A stretch of 64,000 nt of DNA. Source: Membranipora membranacea. Its lineage: Eukaryota > Bryozoa > Gymnolaemata > Cheilostomatida > Membraniporidae. Position numbers and translations under genes: made by a program. Positions 19,601 to 31,739 of the stretch are shown here, one piece after another. The DNA is taken from assembly GCA_914767715.1 (NCBI GenBank), contig OU612067.1:11346001-11410000 (forward strand), read 5' to 3'. The notes under the pieces are model-generated. The model was not told where the DNA came from and searched no databases. It saw nothing but the letters and a program-made list of their open reading frames with translations. Within the stretch, counting starts at the first letter, position 1. Each line of letters starts with the position of its first letter.

Positions 19601-21292
19601 GATGATGTTCTAGGACTTCTCCACTCTGCAAACAGTGCTGCAAGCGGAGCTGTGCATAGAAAAAAAACACATTAATTACATTTTAAGGATTTCATTTATT
19701 GACTGAATATATAGATAGTGGTGAGTAAACATGCGGGCAACTACTTTGCTTCATATTTTTTCAGAGTCCCAGAGTCCAGAGCGCATAACCATGTACTTTC
19801 CAGGTGCACATGAGAAGGCAGTAATACTCCAGCAAGCTATATGTAAATATGCCATAAATATTAGTAATATATAATAATTTTGCCTTAATAGTCTGAGCCA
19901 TAAAGAAATTCATCAAGCCATAATGATTTCTAATTTTAACAAGATTCCATAGCAATTAAAATGCTAAATGGCTTAATCCCTTAAGTTTCAGTGAATTAAA
20001 TGCTTTCAAACTATAGGGCAGTTGTTAGTAAAGCTTAAACACCCAGGGTATCAGGAAGGCTAGTTGTATTAAGTCAGACAAATCCAATAAAGCTATATAC
20101 TTGTAGAAGTATCGATTATTGATGTGTGGTACACTTGTTTTCATCAAGTCAGAAGCCTGCTGGCAGATCTTCGACTAGTCATTCTTCTTTTCACTTGGAC
20201 CCAGACCAGCACCCAATGATATTGAAAAGAACATAATAATATTACATCTTTAAACACAGATAAAACCAAAGAGATGGTCCTTGATTTTAGCAGAACCCAC
20301 ACTGTGACTTCTTCTGTTTTTATTGGTATTCAAGAGATCGAAAAGGTATGTGATTTTAAATACCTGGGTACTATTTTTAGCGATGATCTCAAATGGCATA
20401 ATAACTCTGATGCTATTTATAAGAAACTTAAAAGCAGATTTTATGCTTGTTTCAAATTTAAATCATTTAATCCGTCCTATGAGCAGTGTCAGCATTTTAT
20501 CCAGACTCTGATTTTACCTATTCTTATGTACAATGCTGAGCTATGGTTTTATTCATGTACCGAAGGTGAACGTAACATGCTGCTCAAACCTTTTACCCGT
20601 GCTAAATTCAACTGTGATATTAAGGAACTAGTCACTCAATGCATTTTTAGAACTGCAGCAGATTTTTATAGAGACCCAGATCATATTTTAAACCACTGTA
20701 TGTGAGCCATAGGAACTATTTTATTTGTAGCAAATCGTGAACTGTACGCTTTTTTAACAGCTTTGTGCCGAACAGTATTCGCATTTTAAATGACGCAGCC
20801 TTCATGCCACACTAGTTTTACCTCATCATTGATGTTGTGTAACCAATAAATCTTATCTTATTATTTAGTAAATGTATACGATGGGCACTGTTGCTATCTT
20901 GTTGGATATTAATTTGATAAAACAACTACAATATTGGACTCTATCGCGCAACAAATTCTGCTAAGATTCTATGGTTTAAACTTACTAAACAAGAATGACA
21001 AGTTGGCTGCTAGACTGCTTGCCCAGAGAATCAAGTTTTCCTGACCATAAAAAGTATCAAGAAACTCCAGATATAGTATCCCTGAGACAGTCAATGGTAT
21101 TTGAGACACGAATGCTGTGAAGAAACAGGCTATGAGTACAATCCATGAGTAGCATGTATCTGTCTCATGTGTAACCTCAGATTTGGATAATCCTTTCTCA
21201 CCGATGATAAAGCTATCTCTACAACAAAGCCAGTTGATGATGTGCTTGTATATTTGTGTCAAAAGTGACAGCTTTAACCGAGGGGCAAACAT
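16680..21292 (-). CDS. Monocarboxylate transporter-like (SLC16 family, MFS) gene, seven exons
   Basis: Exons in reading order are 21292-20986, 19649-19506, 19087-18888, 18663-18285, 17946-17847, 17253-17090 and 16825-16680. Every junction is GT/AG and every phase agrees, giving 1440 bases and 479 residues, the usual size for SLC16 proteins. The product should be a 12-helix plasma-membrane carrier for monocarboxylates or related solutes with proton. Visible features are TM1 after a short cytosolic N-terminus (YSWIVLIACFFTAF), FFILYGVLPAMFSALIYVPA (MCT TM4-5 region), PPLVTYMI, a long charged loop between the two halves in exon 4 with ALMREP at its start, and MMLYGVAAISAPLIAG at TM11. The last exon supplies a final hydrophobic glycine/serine-rich helix and ends KQKHNHR. 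The start ATG at 21290-21292 is the only upstream Met in frame. The classic D/E-G-G-W motif before TM1 is not evident, so substrate is uncertain. Intron 1 holds a LINE fragment. Confidence 0.85.
19267..19294. repeat. Perfect 28-bp palindrome
   Basis: ATCAAAGTATGGTA is followed immediately by its exact reverse complement with no spacer. It lies in intron 2 of the SLC16-like gene. Confidence 0.9.
20230..20864 (+). mobile_element. LINE fragment (CR1/L2-like), 5'-truncated
   Basis: The open frame to about 20703 starts mid-domain with TKEMVLDFSR and contains KYLGTIFSDDLKW and the downstream LPILMYNAELW block, which follow the RT catalytic core in CR1/L2-type elements. The 3' region ends in a short (TTATC)-like tail, AATCTTATCTTATT. 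It is inserted opposite in orientation to the host transporter gene, in its intron 1. It differs in sequence from the LINEs at 2 kb and 41.8 kb. Confidence 0.8.
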
Positions 21293-23554
21293 ATTTTCGG
21301 GAAAAAAATGCCAGAATTTTTGGATTGGTGTTCAAGCTCATTCTTTGTTCTGTGAGGTGAATAGCAACATTTGTTTCAAAGCAAGAAATCCGTCCGAATC
21401 GAAGTTGAGCCACTCAGTTGAGTTGGATTATTTGGTATTTGCCCTCTTTTAGGAAATTGGGATGAATATCTGGTCTGTCATGCAATACATTGGTGTGTCT
21501 TACTATGATAGGAGGCCAAGCAAATTAACAAAATAATGACTGATCGAACGCATAAAGGATAATAAAATGTCTTCAATATTACTCTCCTTCTTAGCTCACT
21601 ATTGATATTCTTATAAACTCACTCAGATGATATTGTATCCTCTTTATTTGTTGCTTTTATTCCATCATCTATCTCAGCTTCTCCACTGGAGGTCATCTTA
21701 TCATGACAAACATTAACCGCTGTAAACTGATGTCTTCCAGATGCAATATGTGACCTTCTCTCCCCTATTTAATTCCTGCTATCACAAACACTGAATTTGA
21801 TGATTTCAAAACAGGCTGTTTCTGAGATTTGGGTAGCCTGCGTTTCAATTCGCCTGTGTGCAGATCACTTCTGTGTGGCATCGCTTGCGAACTCAAACTC
21901 GAATAATATGGTTTAAAATTCTACAATATTCAGCAAACTAAGCTCCATTGTCTACAATGGTCGATAGAGTTCAAAACCCTGTATTGCATTGGGTAGTCAC
22001 AACCAAAACACTTATAATTCATTAAAATCTACACATGGAAAAGTGACCTATAAATAGTTAATAAGTGATTATAATTTCATTTATAATAGTGGCATATATT
22101 AATTGTGTTTCCTTATTACCAGTCAATAGCACTCAGACAAAACTATGATCTTAGCCACGTGGAGTGGTTTAAATTTAACTTTTAGAAATTTCATTGATTT
22201 CATATCAAGTTTATGATGTCTGCTGCCACAAGTTGCTCTAAAATCAAAATAATTAAATTAGAGAACAGCCAAATTAAATAATTCAGATTTCTCATTTATA
22301 TCACGTCAATAGATTGATCTAGCTCAGGTTGAATTCAACAGCAGCATTGATGTTGTTATAATTGGAGCTAGCATTAAAATCTGATTTTTAGCCTGTGTAA
22401 AATAGTAAAAGAAAATTAATGTGAAACCATAAATAAAATCTCTTGCAGAACTACGCTGCAAAACTTAGCAGATTTCTGGTTCGCGATGTTTGTTATCATT
22501 AGGTTAAGTGACAAGCCAAAAGGGATATGAACAATGAATGCGATTAGAGTAGTAATTCACGAGGGTGAACCAGAGGCTCAATCTTCTTTGGTCAGTGCTC
22601 CCCCAGACATTGCTCCGCTTATGATTGTTGAATCCTTATATTAGTGGCTTGCCCTGTCATACTTGACCTTCAGCAAGAGTCTTCAAGCAAGACACATCTT
22701 GTTGAAAATGGCTGCTCACTCACAGCTCATTTCAACCTGTACAAAAGCTGTCCAGTATTGTTTTGATTAGTGTAGGATCGTTAAATATGTACCGATAAAA
22801 TTGATCTGCCTGAACTACACACATTATGCCAAATGATCGGCATCAAATAATCTATCTCCATTGAACTTATCTCCATTCTCAAGCTCTCTCTATTCCCTTT
22901 TCCTCTTTTTTGGCACTATTCAGAAAAAAATTCCGCTTCTGGGATCAAATAGACTGCCAATAAAAGTGTTAACAAAAATATTGTCAGAAGTTGTCTTGTT
23001 GTTCACATTGGGAGGACAACTCAACCACAAATCATTTCCCCTCAAGTCAAGTACAGCTCATGATTGAATAAGCAAAATGAATATTCAATTTGACTACACC
23101 GAAAAGAATCCAACAATGAGACTGCTGAAATGAAGATTTGTTCGGGTTTTCACAACTGCAAAAACCCAAACGCTCACTTATCTTCATAACTTGTTTCGGA
23201 TGGATTAAATCGTACCTCATACATGGATTTCAACTAAGAGTAATGCCGCATGCCAACACCCTGCAAAAGAAGACCAATCACCAGTTATACTGTATCCAAA
23301 TCGAGCTTTGAATCTGAGGCTAGCATTGGTAAGCTTGGTACATCTTGATGTGTTTTACAATCTATCCAAATACATTCAAGAGCGCCGGTGAGTTCACTGG
23401 ACATTGAAACACCGAGTTATATGTTCACTCTGTGATTATAACGGTTCAACTGAAAAGTTTTGTGTAATGTTGCCAATCGAGAGCAGCTGAGGTTCAATTT
23501 TGCTATCAAGCAGGCTAAAAGTGTGATCACAATTATTTACAAGCAAATTTGTTG
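21293..23554. other. Region upstream of the SLC16-like gene, no gene seen
   Basis: Probable 5' flank or UTR of the minus-strand transporter gene. Open frames here (for example 21183-21452 and 22861-23067) are antisense or AT-rich with no domain. Confidence 0.45.
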
Positions 23555-23730
23555 AAAGCAGAGTATGTAAGAAAACTGCAGACTCATAATCTGAAGGTTG
23601 TGAGTTCGATCCTCACTTGGGGCAGTATTTCGTCACCTGACAACACCAAAAACTCCAGGCAGAAGTTTCGGAAATATTTTATCAAGACTTGCCCCTGCCA
23701 TCTGGTTGAAAGTCCTCCGAAAGTAGCAGA
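23555..23730 (+). mobile_element. tRNA-Met-derived SINE or pseudo-tRNA
   Basis: The stretch CAGACTCATAATCTGAAGG folds into an anticodon arm with CAT in the loop and is followed by TGAGTTCGATCCTCA, a T arm with a consensus pol III B box. This matches elongator tRNA-Met in its 3' half. The D arm and 5' acceptor strand are degraded. A tail continuing past the GGGGCA end suggests a SINE rather than a tRNA gene. Confidence 0.6.
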
Positions 23731-25164
23731 CAACCCTGGTACCACTAAAGATGCAAATAACCTTCACCAGTAGGCAACATACTCAACAATGGAAATCCAT
23801 CGTGTAAACTTTGGATTTGCACCACAGGGCAGTCAGTAACCCCGCAATCCCATGGCTGAAATAGACTGAATTAAATTGTGAAGGTATGTTTTGCTTATAA
23901 TCTCAGAAAGGAAGAAAAAGCAAATGCTTAATTTTTGTTATTGAAAGCAATAATATTGTTTGTGTATATAGATTGACACAAATTCTTTAATTCATCTTTT
24001 TTTTTTCAATAATATACTTATTTTGAGAGTATGGGTATTTGTGGTACTGGAACAAAATGGTGGGAGAGAGTTTGTAATTGAAATAATTGGAATTTTCAAA
24101 TTTAATATGCATTTATCACATCAAAATTTAGAAGGACTACATCATCACGCATCAAATATCAAAATATAACTTTTGTGGTTGTCTGCTACATCATTTTTCA
24201 CTGCAGCTGATTCCTTAAGGTTTATATAAAATCTGAGCCACCAACCCAAAATATTTAATTGTGTTAGAGAGAAAATTTTATGTTAAAAAATCATGCGTTT
24301 TCAAACAATAAAACACAATATGGGAGTTGCATTTCCATGGGAAAACAGGAGATAACTCTTTAACAGATGAAAATTTAATGCTTTATATTTTGACAAGTTA
24401 GAGCTCAGAGTCAGCAGGATTTTTACTGTCAGCAGAACTATCAGCAGCTACAGCGCTAATATTGTTGCCGCATCACATGATTGGATATGAATCATTAAAT
24501 GAAAAGATGAGTAAAACACATATTGTTGTGAAAAACTGGTTGTATAAACCAAAAACTTCATTATAAGATTTTTGTTATACTTATTTATATACTTTATTAT
24601 TGCCGATAAATGTAAATGACAAATAAGACTATGTATGAATGAATAAATACAAGCAAAGCAGTCAGGTATATTTATGGAAATTGTTGTGGTCTATGAATGA
24701 TGTCACTATTATGAAAGGGTGTTCTCGGGCTTCCAAAAATTACTTGCATCAATGATTGTAATATTCCCTAACCTTAGCAAAATATTTAAAACAAAGAATA
24801 TCAAGATGTTTATTCAGCTCTTGGAGTTTGAGCAATGAATAATAAGACAGTGACTTCATAATTAGTTCTTAATGAGGCCTAATGAATGAGCTTGCAAATT
24901 AAACAAGCAGTGATAAGGATGTGAAAACGCAGCAAGCAAGATTTCTTTGCGGAAAAAGATGAATCAAAATCTGACTTTGACTCGCAATGTAACTAGGATA
25001 GAACTTATTGTTGTACTGAAGAAGGATACTTGTTGTCGTGTGCATTCTCTTTTTCCTTTCTAACATACTGGCGCCAACCAATAAAGTTATAAGTAAAATA
25101 CTGAACCCCCGTCAAGTTCGGTAAATGTCAGTCTTCCAAACAATGATCTTCTTCTCTCCCCACA
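23731..25164. other. Spacer with no gene seen
   Basis: AT-rich. No exon with matched splice sites was found between the SINE and the stop of the minus-strand gene at 25165. Confidence 0.45.
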
Positions 25165-28100
25165 TTAGGGTACGGACTCTGTATAGCTTTTAGGATATAA
25201 TATTTTCATGACACCGTACCTAAACTGTTCACCATAGCTTTTTGGACATCTGTCATCAAAGCATTCTTTGCCATCTGCATAACCCAGTATGACAGCCATG
25301 ATGATACCGATGACAAAGAAACCTATTATCATGGCCTTACAGCTGCCACCTGCACCTGTAAAAAAATTGAAACAAAAGCTGAAATTATGCATGATGGAGA
25401 TCACAAAGTGCTTGACAAAAGAGTCTGTATAAGGAAACATCTGTGTAAAGGACAATAATGGTATTCAGAAAATGTTTATTTATCGAACTAACATGGACAG
25501 AAAGTCACGTCATTCTAATGAAGAGATAACTCCAAATAATTGAGTAGTGAAAATCATAGCCTGGGAAAAGATGGAGATATTTCACCTGTTGTTATGAGAC
25601 TAAAAGATGGAGTGTAATTCAGATCCAGCATTAATTGTAGACACTTGGTAGTCTATCTACAGGGATTTACTTGTGCGGGGAGTAATAATATGACCAAAAT
25701 TTTTTTTATGAGACTTACTTTTACCAATTTGCTATGCGCAAAAGTAAATCCCAAAAACTTATGAGATCACGGTAGGTAATTACACGGAGCATAGCATGTC
25801 TTGTCAAGACAGGCTACATTGAGCCATATTTAATAGCGTTAACCATGATGATTAACGTGATATATCGCCTTTTCAGTTTCTCAGGAACTAAAATACATTG
25901 AAAACATATAGGCAGCAATGGGCAAAATGATGCAGTAAATTACGTTATGCAAAAGCGTGATGAAAAACTGTGCATTTTTACATGCAAAGCACATTTTGTA
26001 CTACAATGGATCAGCTTTTTGGGTGATTGCTTAGCATCGAGAGAGAAATGTTTATGCTAATAACTTCTCTACTATTGAATTTATCATCAAACGCCACGAT
26101 CAAAACCTCGGAAATACTCTCTAGTGTAATGAAAGCTGGTGTGTATGACATGTTGTTTAACCTATTTTCAGCTTTTTGGCTGGAAAGGAGTGCATGTTTT
26201 GGACCAAATAAATCTAGTTTAGCCACAAAAATCCAAATATCTCAAGATGTAAAGCCATAATCAATAATCGCTTCAATCAAAATCTAGATAATCTCCTGCT
26301 GTTCATCATGCTGACAACAAATTTGACTGAAATATTTCTGAATTTCTGATTTTTGGCTGGAAAATTTTGTCCAAAATTAATGAAAATTTGGGTTATAATT
26401 TGTTACAGTTGTGACAACCAGGATCTGTAATCTGGTAAGATTATTGATGGAAGTGACAGTGCAAGACCAAAATGGTATAATAAATTGGAAATTTTAGTTT
26501 CTGCATTATTGGGGTCACATGTAATGAGGGGTCAGAAATGGCCCTTTTACTATTGCAAAAAATCAAGTTTAAGTCTCAAAGACAGGAGGCCTAAAAATAT
26601 GAAGTTTCACTAAAATTTTGCTCCTCCAGTTAGTGCCATGCCTTCTCTATATGGTGAAAGCAAAAACTAATCAAATACCTCAATAGCATGGCACAGAGGG
26701 CTCAATTTAAAAAAGGCAATTTTTGCCCCAAAATGAACTTTCAGTGGTCACTGCGACTCAAAGTCAAATATTTGGGACCAACTGTGAAAATAACTATTAG
26801 ACATGATCCCCAATACAATATTAAAAAGTTTTAAAAAGCGATATATCACGTTAATGATATATTGATTTATAATTCATTAGAAAATCAATATCATGCAGTG
26901 CATCTGCTTTGACACTCATTGTGACACTGTAATTTAACTATAAACTGAACTGGAAATTATTGTATTCCTACACTTTTTCACATCTAATTTTCTTCTAAAA
27001 AAAGAAAATGAGGTTTCAAAACTACATCAGCAGACTCAAATATAGTTGAGGAATGTGTAGCTATAATGATTTTTAAAAATACTAAATATTTACTGAGAAA
27101 AATCGCTAAATGTAAATCAGTCATTATTGATTGATAGGGCATTGTTTATGAGAGTCCTACATATGACATCATATTCTTGCTTATAAATGTAAACAAATTG
27201 TTATGATGTATTTGGCGCCAAATCGAAGAACATGTACATAATCGGAATTGGGTGATCTATCAACCTGGATAGGGACGGGAAAAATTGAATCTGACCCGTA
27301 CCCCCGCTTTAACCTTCTCATCATCATCGTAATAAATTTCTGATGATCATAAATTCGAATTGATTTAATAAACAAGATGGAACGAAATAAACTTGTGTTG
27401 CGTAACATGGTCATAAGGGGCAATATTGTCGCCAGCAACAGGGCAATGGGACTGGGGGGAACATTTTTGGGGGCTCGCACTACTAACCCCCCCCCCATGT
27501 GTGACTGTATCACCAAAAATTTAAAATCACAGCAAAAGGCTTCAAGATGCAATCTTATCAACTCATAGTATCTGCAGACAGGAGCAAAGTTCTATAATCT
27601 ATACCAACAAGCTGATTTAATCAGCTGACACAAGCACTGCTTCAGCAGCGCCTAGCACATACTTTAAGGGTTCAATCGTTTTTTATTGCGCAGACTATGC
27701 TAAATCATTAGCTCATCAATGGGGGAACTCCCCTTTGTTGAAGGGGAAATATCTTACTCAGAGAGCAATAATATTCGGTATCAAGGGCTTCTGCATTCCT
27801 TAGCCAAGCTTTGATTGATTGGATCGTTTTGCATTAACTTCGATACTTTTCTGTGTACATTAGAAGGTGGTCGATGAAAAGACTGTCTGCAGCCGGCTGG
27901 CCATCGTGATTGACACAAAAATGTGTGGCTACTTGCATATTACACAAACTATTTTGTATCATATCTGAATTCGTACATAGGTGGCAAGAAGGTTTGCACG
28001 CTGGCTCCTTTTTTCCAACACCACCCATATCACGCTTTGATGTACTCCAAAACGGTTTGATGATTATGAATAGAAAATGTCCAAAATGAGCTGATTCTGA

Positions 28101-29085
28101 CATGGAATACTCAATTATAGCATGCTCAGGCGACTCTATTGAGTATTCTAGGGGAGCCAGAGCATCCCTGCCTCCCCTAGAACTACAGGTCTGACTGTAT
28201 TAATTACCTGTAGATTGGCAGCAGGCAAAACAAGAACCTTTCTCAACATCACCGATACTGGACTGGCATCCTGCAGCGCAAGAGCCATCTCTTATGCCAC
28301 CACAGGCACATCCACATATACCTGCAAAAAGCAATATTTGAATTAAGTTGTAGATTGTAGATCCTCAAAATACATATCTGAACTACGAATCGATTGTTTT
28401 GACACCGCCACTTCTCATAAACTTTTGACCATTCAGCCATTTACGCGAAGAAATAAGGATGCCAAGTCTGGCAGCGCCAACATGAAATATACTGAATATA
28501 GTCAGTCAACTGCTTCTTTTTCCAAACTGGTTCAAACAAGCCTTTCACGTGGCCACTTTTTATCTGTTTTTTAAACAAAAGGGTTGGATATGTGAAAAGG
28601 CTTCATTCTGAGCCTGAGCCTTGGAGTCTGAGCACTTAGACTAGGCATAACATCATCAAGTCCATTGTAACCCAAGATCAAAAATACAAAGCTTACTAAA
28701 TAGTCAGCAAAGTGATTGATACATCAAAACATCTCCCAATGTAAAAAAAAGAACCAGATTTAAAAAGTTAAGAGAACTTACACAAAGTCAGTGGTAGGAG
28801 TACGAATACAAATCCCAGCGAAGAAGCGAATCCGGCGCCAATCATGATTCCAACTCTTTTGAGAGTGTGGACACATCTCTGTGGGCATTCAGGTATCGCT
28901 GTAGTTGAGTTATCTGCACCATTATTGAGGATGGTCACTGCGTTAGTCTGGTTAGACTCTGTAGAGTAATCCTGCAGAGACCTTCCAGTATCAGCCTGAG
29001 CTCCCACGGTGATGATGAAAGGTGCTGCTATGACTATCAGACATAATAATCCAATGTTGGTCATCATATCTAGCTGTAGCACCAT
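25165..29085 (-). CDS. Small cysteine-rich two-TM protein, paralogue A (family unrecognised)
   Basis: Exons in reading order are 29085-28782, 28321-28208 and 25355-25165. Both introns are phase 1 and the joined frame is 202 residues. Residues 1-29 look like a signal peptide (IGLLCLIVIAAPFIITVGA). A short ectodomain follows with N-glycosylation sequons (NQT, NST) and two cysteines (CPQRC). TM1 is around residues 78-101 (GIMIGAGFASSLGFVF). Exon 2 encodes a cysteine-rich loop starting CICGCACGG and ending GSCFACCQS. TM2 is around 146-165 (MIIGFFVIGIIMAVIL), then an ECFDDRC tail to residue 202. Paralogue B at 39880-43521 has the same exon plan, phases and an exon 2 of the same 114 bases. I do not recognise the family; no function is assigned. 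Intron 2 holds a 1-kb TIR element. Confidence 0.75.
25851..26855. mobile_element. Non-autonomous DNA element with about 22-bp TIRs
   Basis: ATTAACGTGATATATCGC followed by YTTTT at 25851 recurs inverted at 26834-26855 (22 of 23 bases match). The 1005-bp interior has no transposase. The flanks (GATG, GATA) suggest a 3-bp duplication but are not decisive, so the superfamily is open. It lies in intron 2 of paralogue A. Confidence 0.6.
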
Positions 29086-29282
29086 ATCTTGTCTCTTCTC
29101 GGCTCAATATTTTAATACAATATAGCTGGTTGTAGCATTACATTACATTACATTATCAACCACTTTCCGCACCAGTGAATCACTTGATAAAAAATGCAGG
29201 AGGCGTGTGTGTTGTCTCAAGTTAACATAGCAGTATAATGCCTACAAAACCTTCTGTAGGCCACTAATCTTTATAATTTAAG

Positions 29283-29315
29283 CAGAGACTATAGATATAT
29301 TATCTATAGTCTCTG
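29283..29315. repeat. 15-bp perfect inverted repeat (CAGAGACTATAGATA)
   Basis: Two 15-base arms flank a 3-base spacer just upstream of paralogue A. A related hairpin with the same CAGAGACTAT/ATAGTCTCTG ends is at 34105-34135. Confidence 0.85.
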
Positions 29316-31739
29316 ATTTAAGTTTAAATTAAGAGCGGTTTGTAGGTGATTACAGTACATAGTAGTCCAATCAGTAAAAAACAGTTAAGTTGGCATAGTG
29401 ATTATTGTAGCTAATAGAAGGCCATCAGCGAATGCACTTCTCTGCAAAAATTGCCATGTGCATATGGAGAACACACACATTTTTAGTTTCACTTTGGGTC
29501 GATTTCATACCCACGTCACACCCTGATGGGTTTGTAACAGCAAAATTATGCTGTTACGTACCCATCCAGATGAGTTTGTTACATTTATAATCAAGGAGTA
29601 GCAGCGTTACTCCTTGTTATAATTAACCAATACACTTCTCTTACAATGGAAGAGATAGGTATCCAAAATGTGAGTTCATTTTCAGGACAAATATTTATTT
29701 TATCCTTTTATGTAGTTTATTTGGTATAGGCTACAAGCGAGAGAAATTATTTTCTCTTCTAGTGCTTCTAGACCCTCCTTCACACCAGTGAAACCGCTCA
29801 AGCTTATGTATGAATTTCATCATTGCCTACTACTAGCCTGTCTTGACAAGCTTGTCATGACATGCAAAGCCTACCTGATATAGCCAGCCAAAGTCAATTT
29901 TGTCAATGTTATGTTTTGCCAATTTTATGTTTTGCCAATCATAACACGCTAATCATTTTGCCGATCACATTTTGCCAACGCCAATTGCCTACTAGCGTTC
30001 ACAAAAATTCATTCCAAATTTTTTCCCATTCATGTCCATCCTTGACTGCTGCCCGTTAGTCTTTGCAATTCCAGCTGAGATCGTCCATTAAAGATTTTCA
30101 TCTCGAAACATTGACAGGCATGGACGGGAATGGGCAGGAGGGCAGATGGGCAGTAATACATACCGTGCATATTTCAATAACTATATGACAGCAGGAGAAT
30201 TAAAATGAAGATGGAGTTATCTTCAATTACCGCTTGTATGTATATATGTACACTGTTTTTAAATTTTATTTGCTGCCCTCATTCTACATAAGCTATGATG
30301 AAAACAGCAAATTGATGACAACAAGCTACTGAAACTATCACAGTTTTCCATCTCAAAATTTGTTTAAAATCTGTTGCTTTATTTCTAAATTTCTTTTTAT
30401 TATTCTCTGTACATATAAACCTCAGTGACTTCAACATGGAGTTGTCACCCCTTGCAAGACTTGTCATCGACAAAGTAAATTCATTTTCATATGAAAACAT
30501 ACTGTGAATTCTTCTAAAGTCGTAATAAAAGAGTTAAAAAATAGTCCTAAATTAGCAATTCCTTAACTAACAGGAGCCCGAGAGTCCAACCATTACATCA
30601 ACAACAAAAATGAATCAACGATCCGAGTCTGATTCAGTTACACAACCCATTGCACTGTACCATGCAACTGTTCATCGATGCCATCAAGATAAGATCATAA
30701 ATCAAGCTCAACTTGAACCCATTGATAAGTCATCCTATCTATCTTACTCTTGCATCCCAAACCCTAAATATATGTAATAAATATGCAATGTTTACTTAAG
30801 GGTTATCTGTTCCTCACTGTCCAAATTCCTTTGGAAATCCCATCAATAATTTTACCCGCCAATGATCTTTAACACCCATGAACAAATCAAATACACACAT
30901 TTGATCACGTGTAAACACTATTGATGTCACGTGGTGCATTGGTCATTGGGTGCAATCCAACTCATGGACAAGACAAAGGTAGAGTCTTAATTTCACCATT
31001 CACTGTCATCAAGTTCAATTGATAAAAGGCATAGGCTGCTGGAACTTGTCACCATAACTCTTCACCAATTCATCTTGGTATTGACCCTATGTATTCTCAC
31101 ACTCAATAAGAACATCAACTTCTATTAAAATTCACCAGAAAAAAGAGTGTGTGGCATAATTGATAGTGAATCTATCTACACTACAGTAACAGTGGAGTCA
31201 CTCTTGGTGGGCCAATCAATTCGTCAATCTGTCTAGGCTAGACTAGCCAGGAGGACAGGTGTCAAGTATTGACTACATCTATTAAACTAGACACACAGGC
31301 AGGAAGCAAACTATATAGTCACAAGAGCAGGTGAGTTGTAGAATTAGAATATATTCTTTTTTACTAGCTAGTTTGGAACTCTTCTCTACTCTGATCATAC
31401 ACTGTCTACTAATGAATATCTCCTCATATTTCTACTCCTGGCCCTTACATATGCATGTATCACAACACACAAGGCCTCTCGTAATAGTACAACTTCGCTA
31501 TGTTAATTTTCACCATTAAACTTTGTTTTAGCTCACGGGTCTGACTAAGGTTACATCTCAGTTTCGCTCAAGTCACGCTACAAGCTTATGACTGTCTCTC
31601 TGGCCTGTAGTGTCCCTCTGGATGAGTATCTAATTCTAAATAAAATCTCCCAGTCCTGTCTTCTTGGTGCGTTAATATATAGTGAAGCCTACAGAATTTC
31701 TCTTGTAGGCCTATCCTCGTCTATTCATTTCTAGGCAGT
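29316..31739. other. Intergenic region between paralogue A and the ceramidase gene
   Basis: The two genes are divergent here, so both promoters should lie in this interval. No core promoter element could be assigned. No other exon is supported. Confidence 0.45.

Noticed and set aside
23555-23625. Functional tRNA-Met gene
   Set aside because: Anticodon and T arms are good but the 5' acceptor strand and D arm do not fold, so it is tRNA-derived only.
27834-28103. Cysteine-containing minus-strand frame between exons 2 and 3 of paralogue A
   Set aside because: No acceptor/donor pair keeps phase 1 on both sides, and paralogue B has no corresponding exon.
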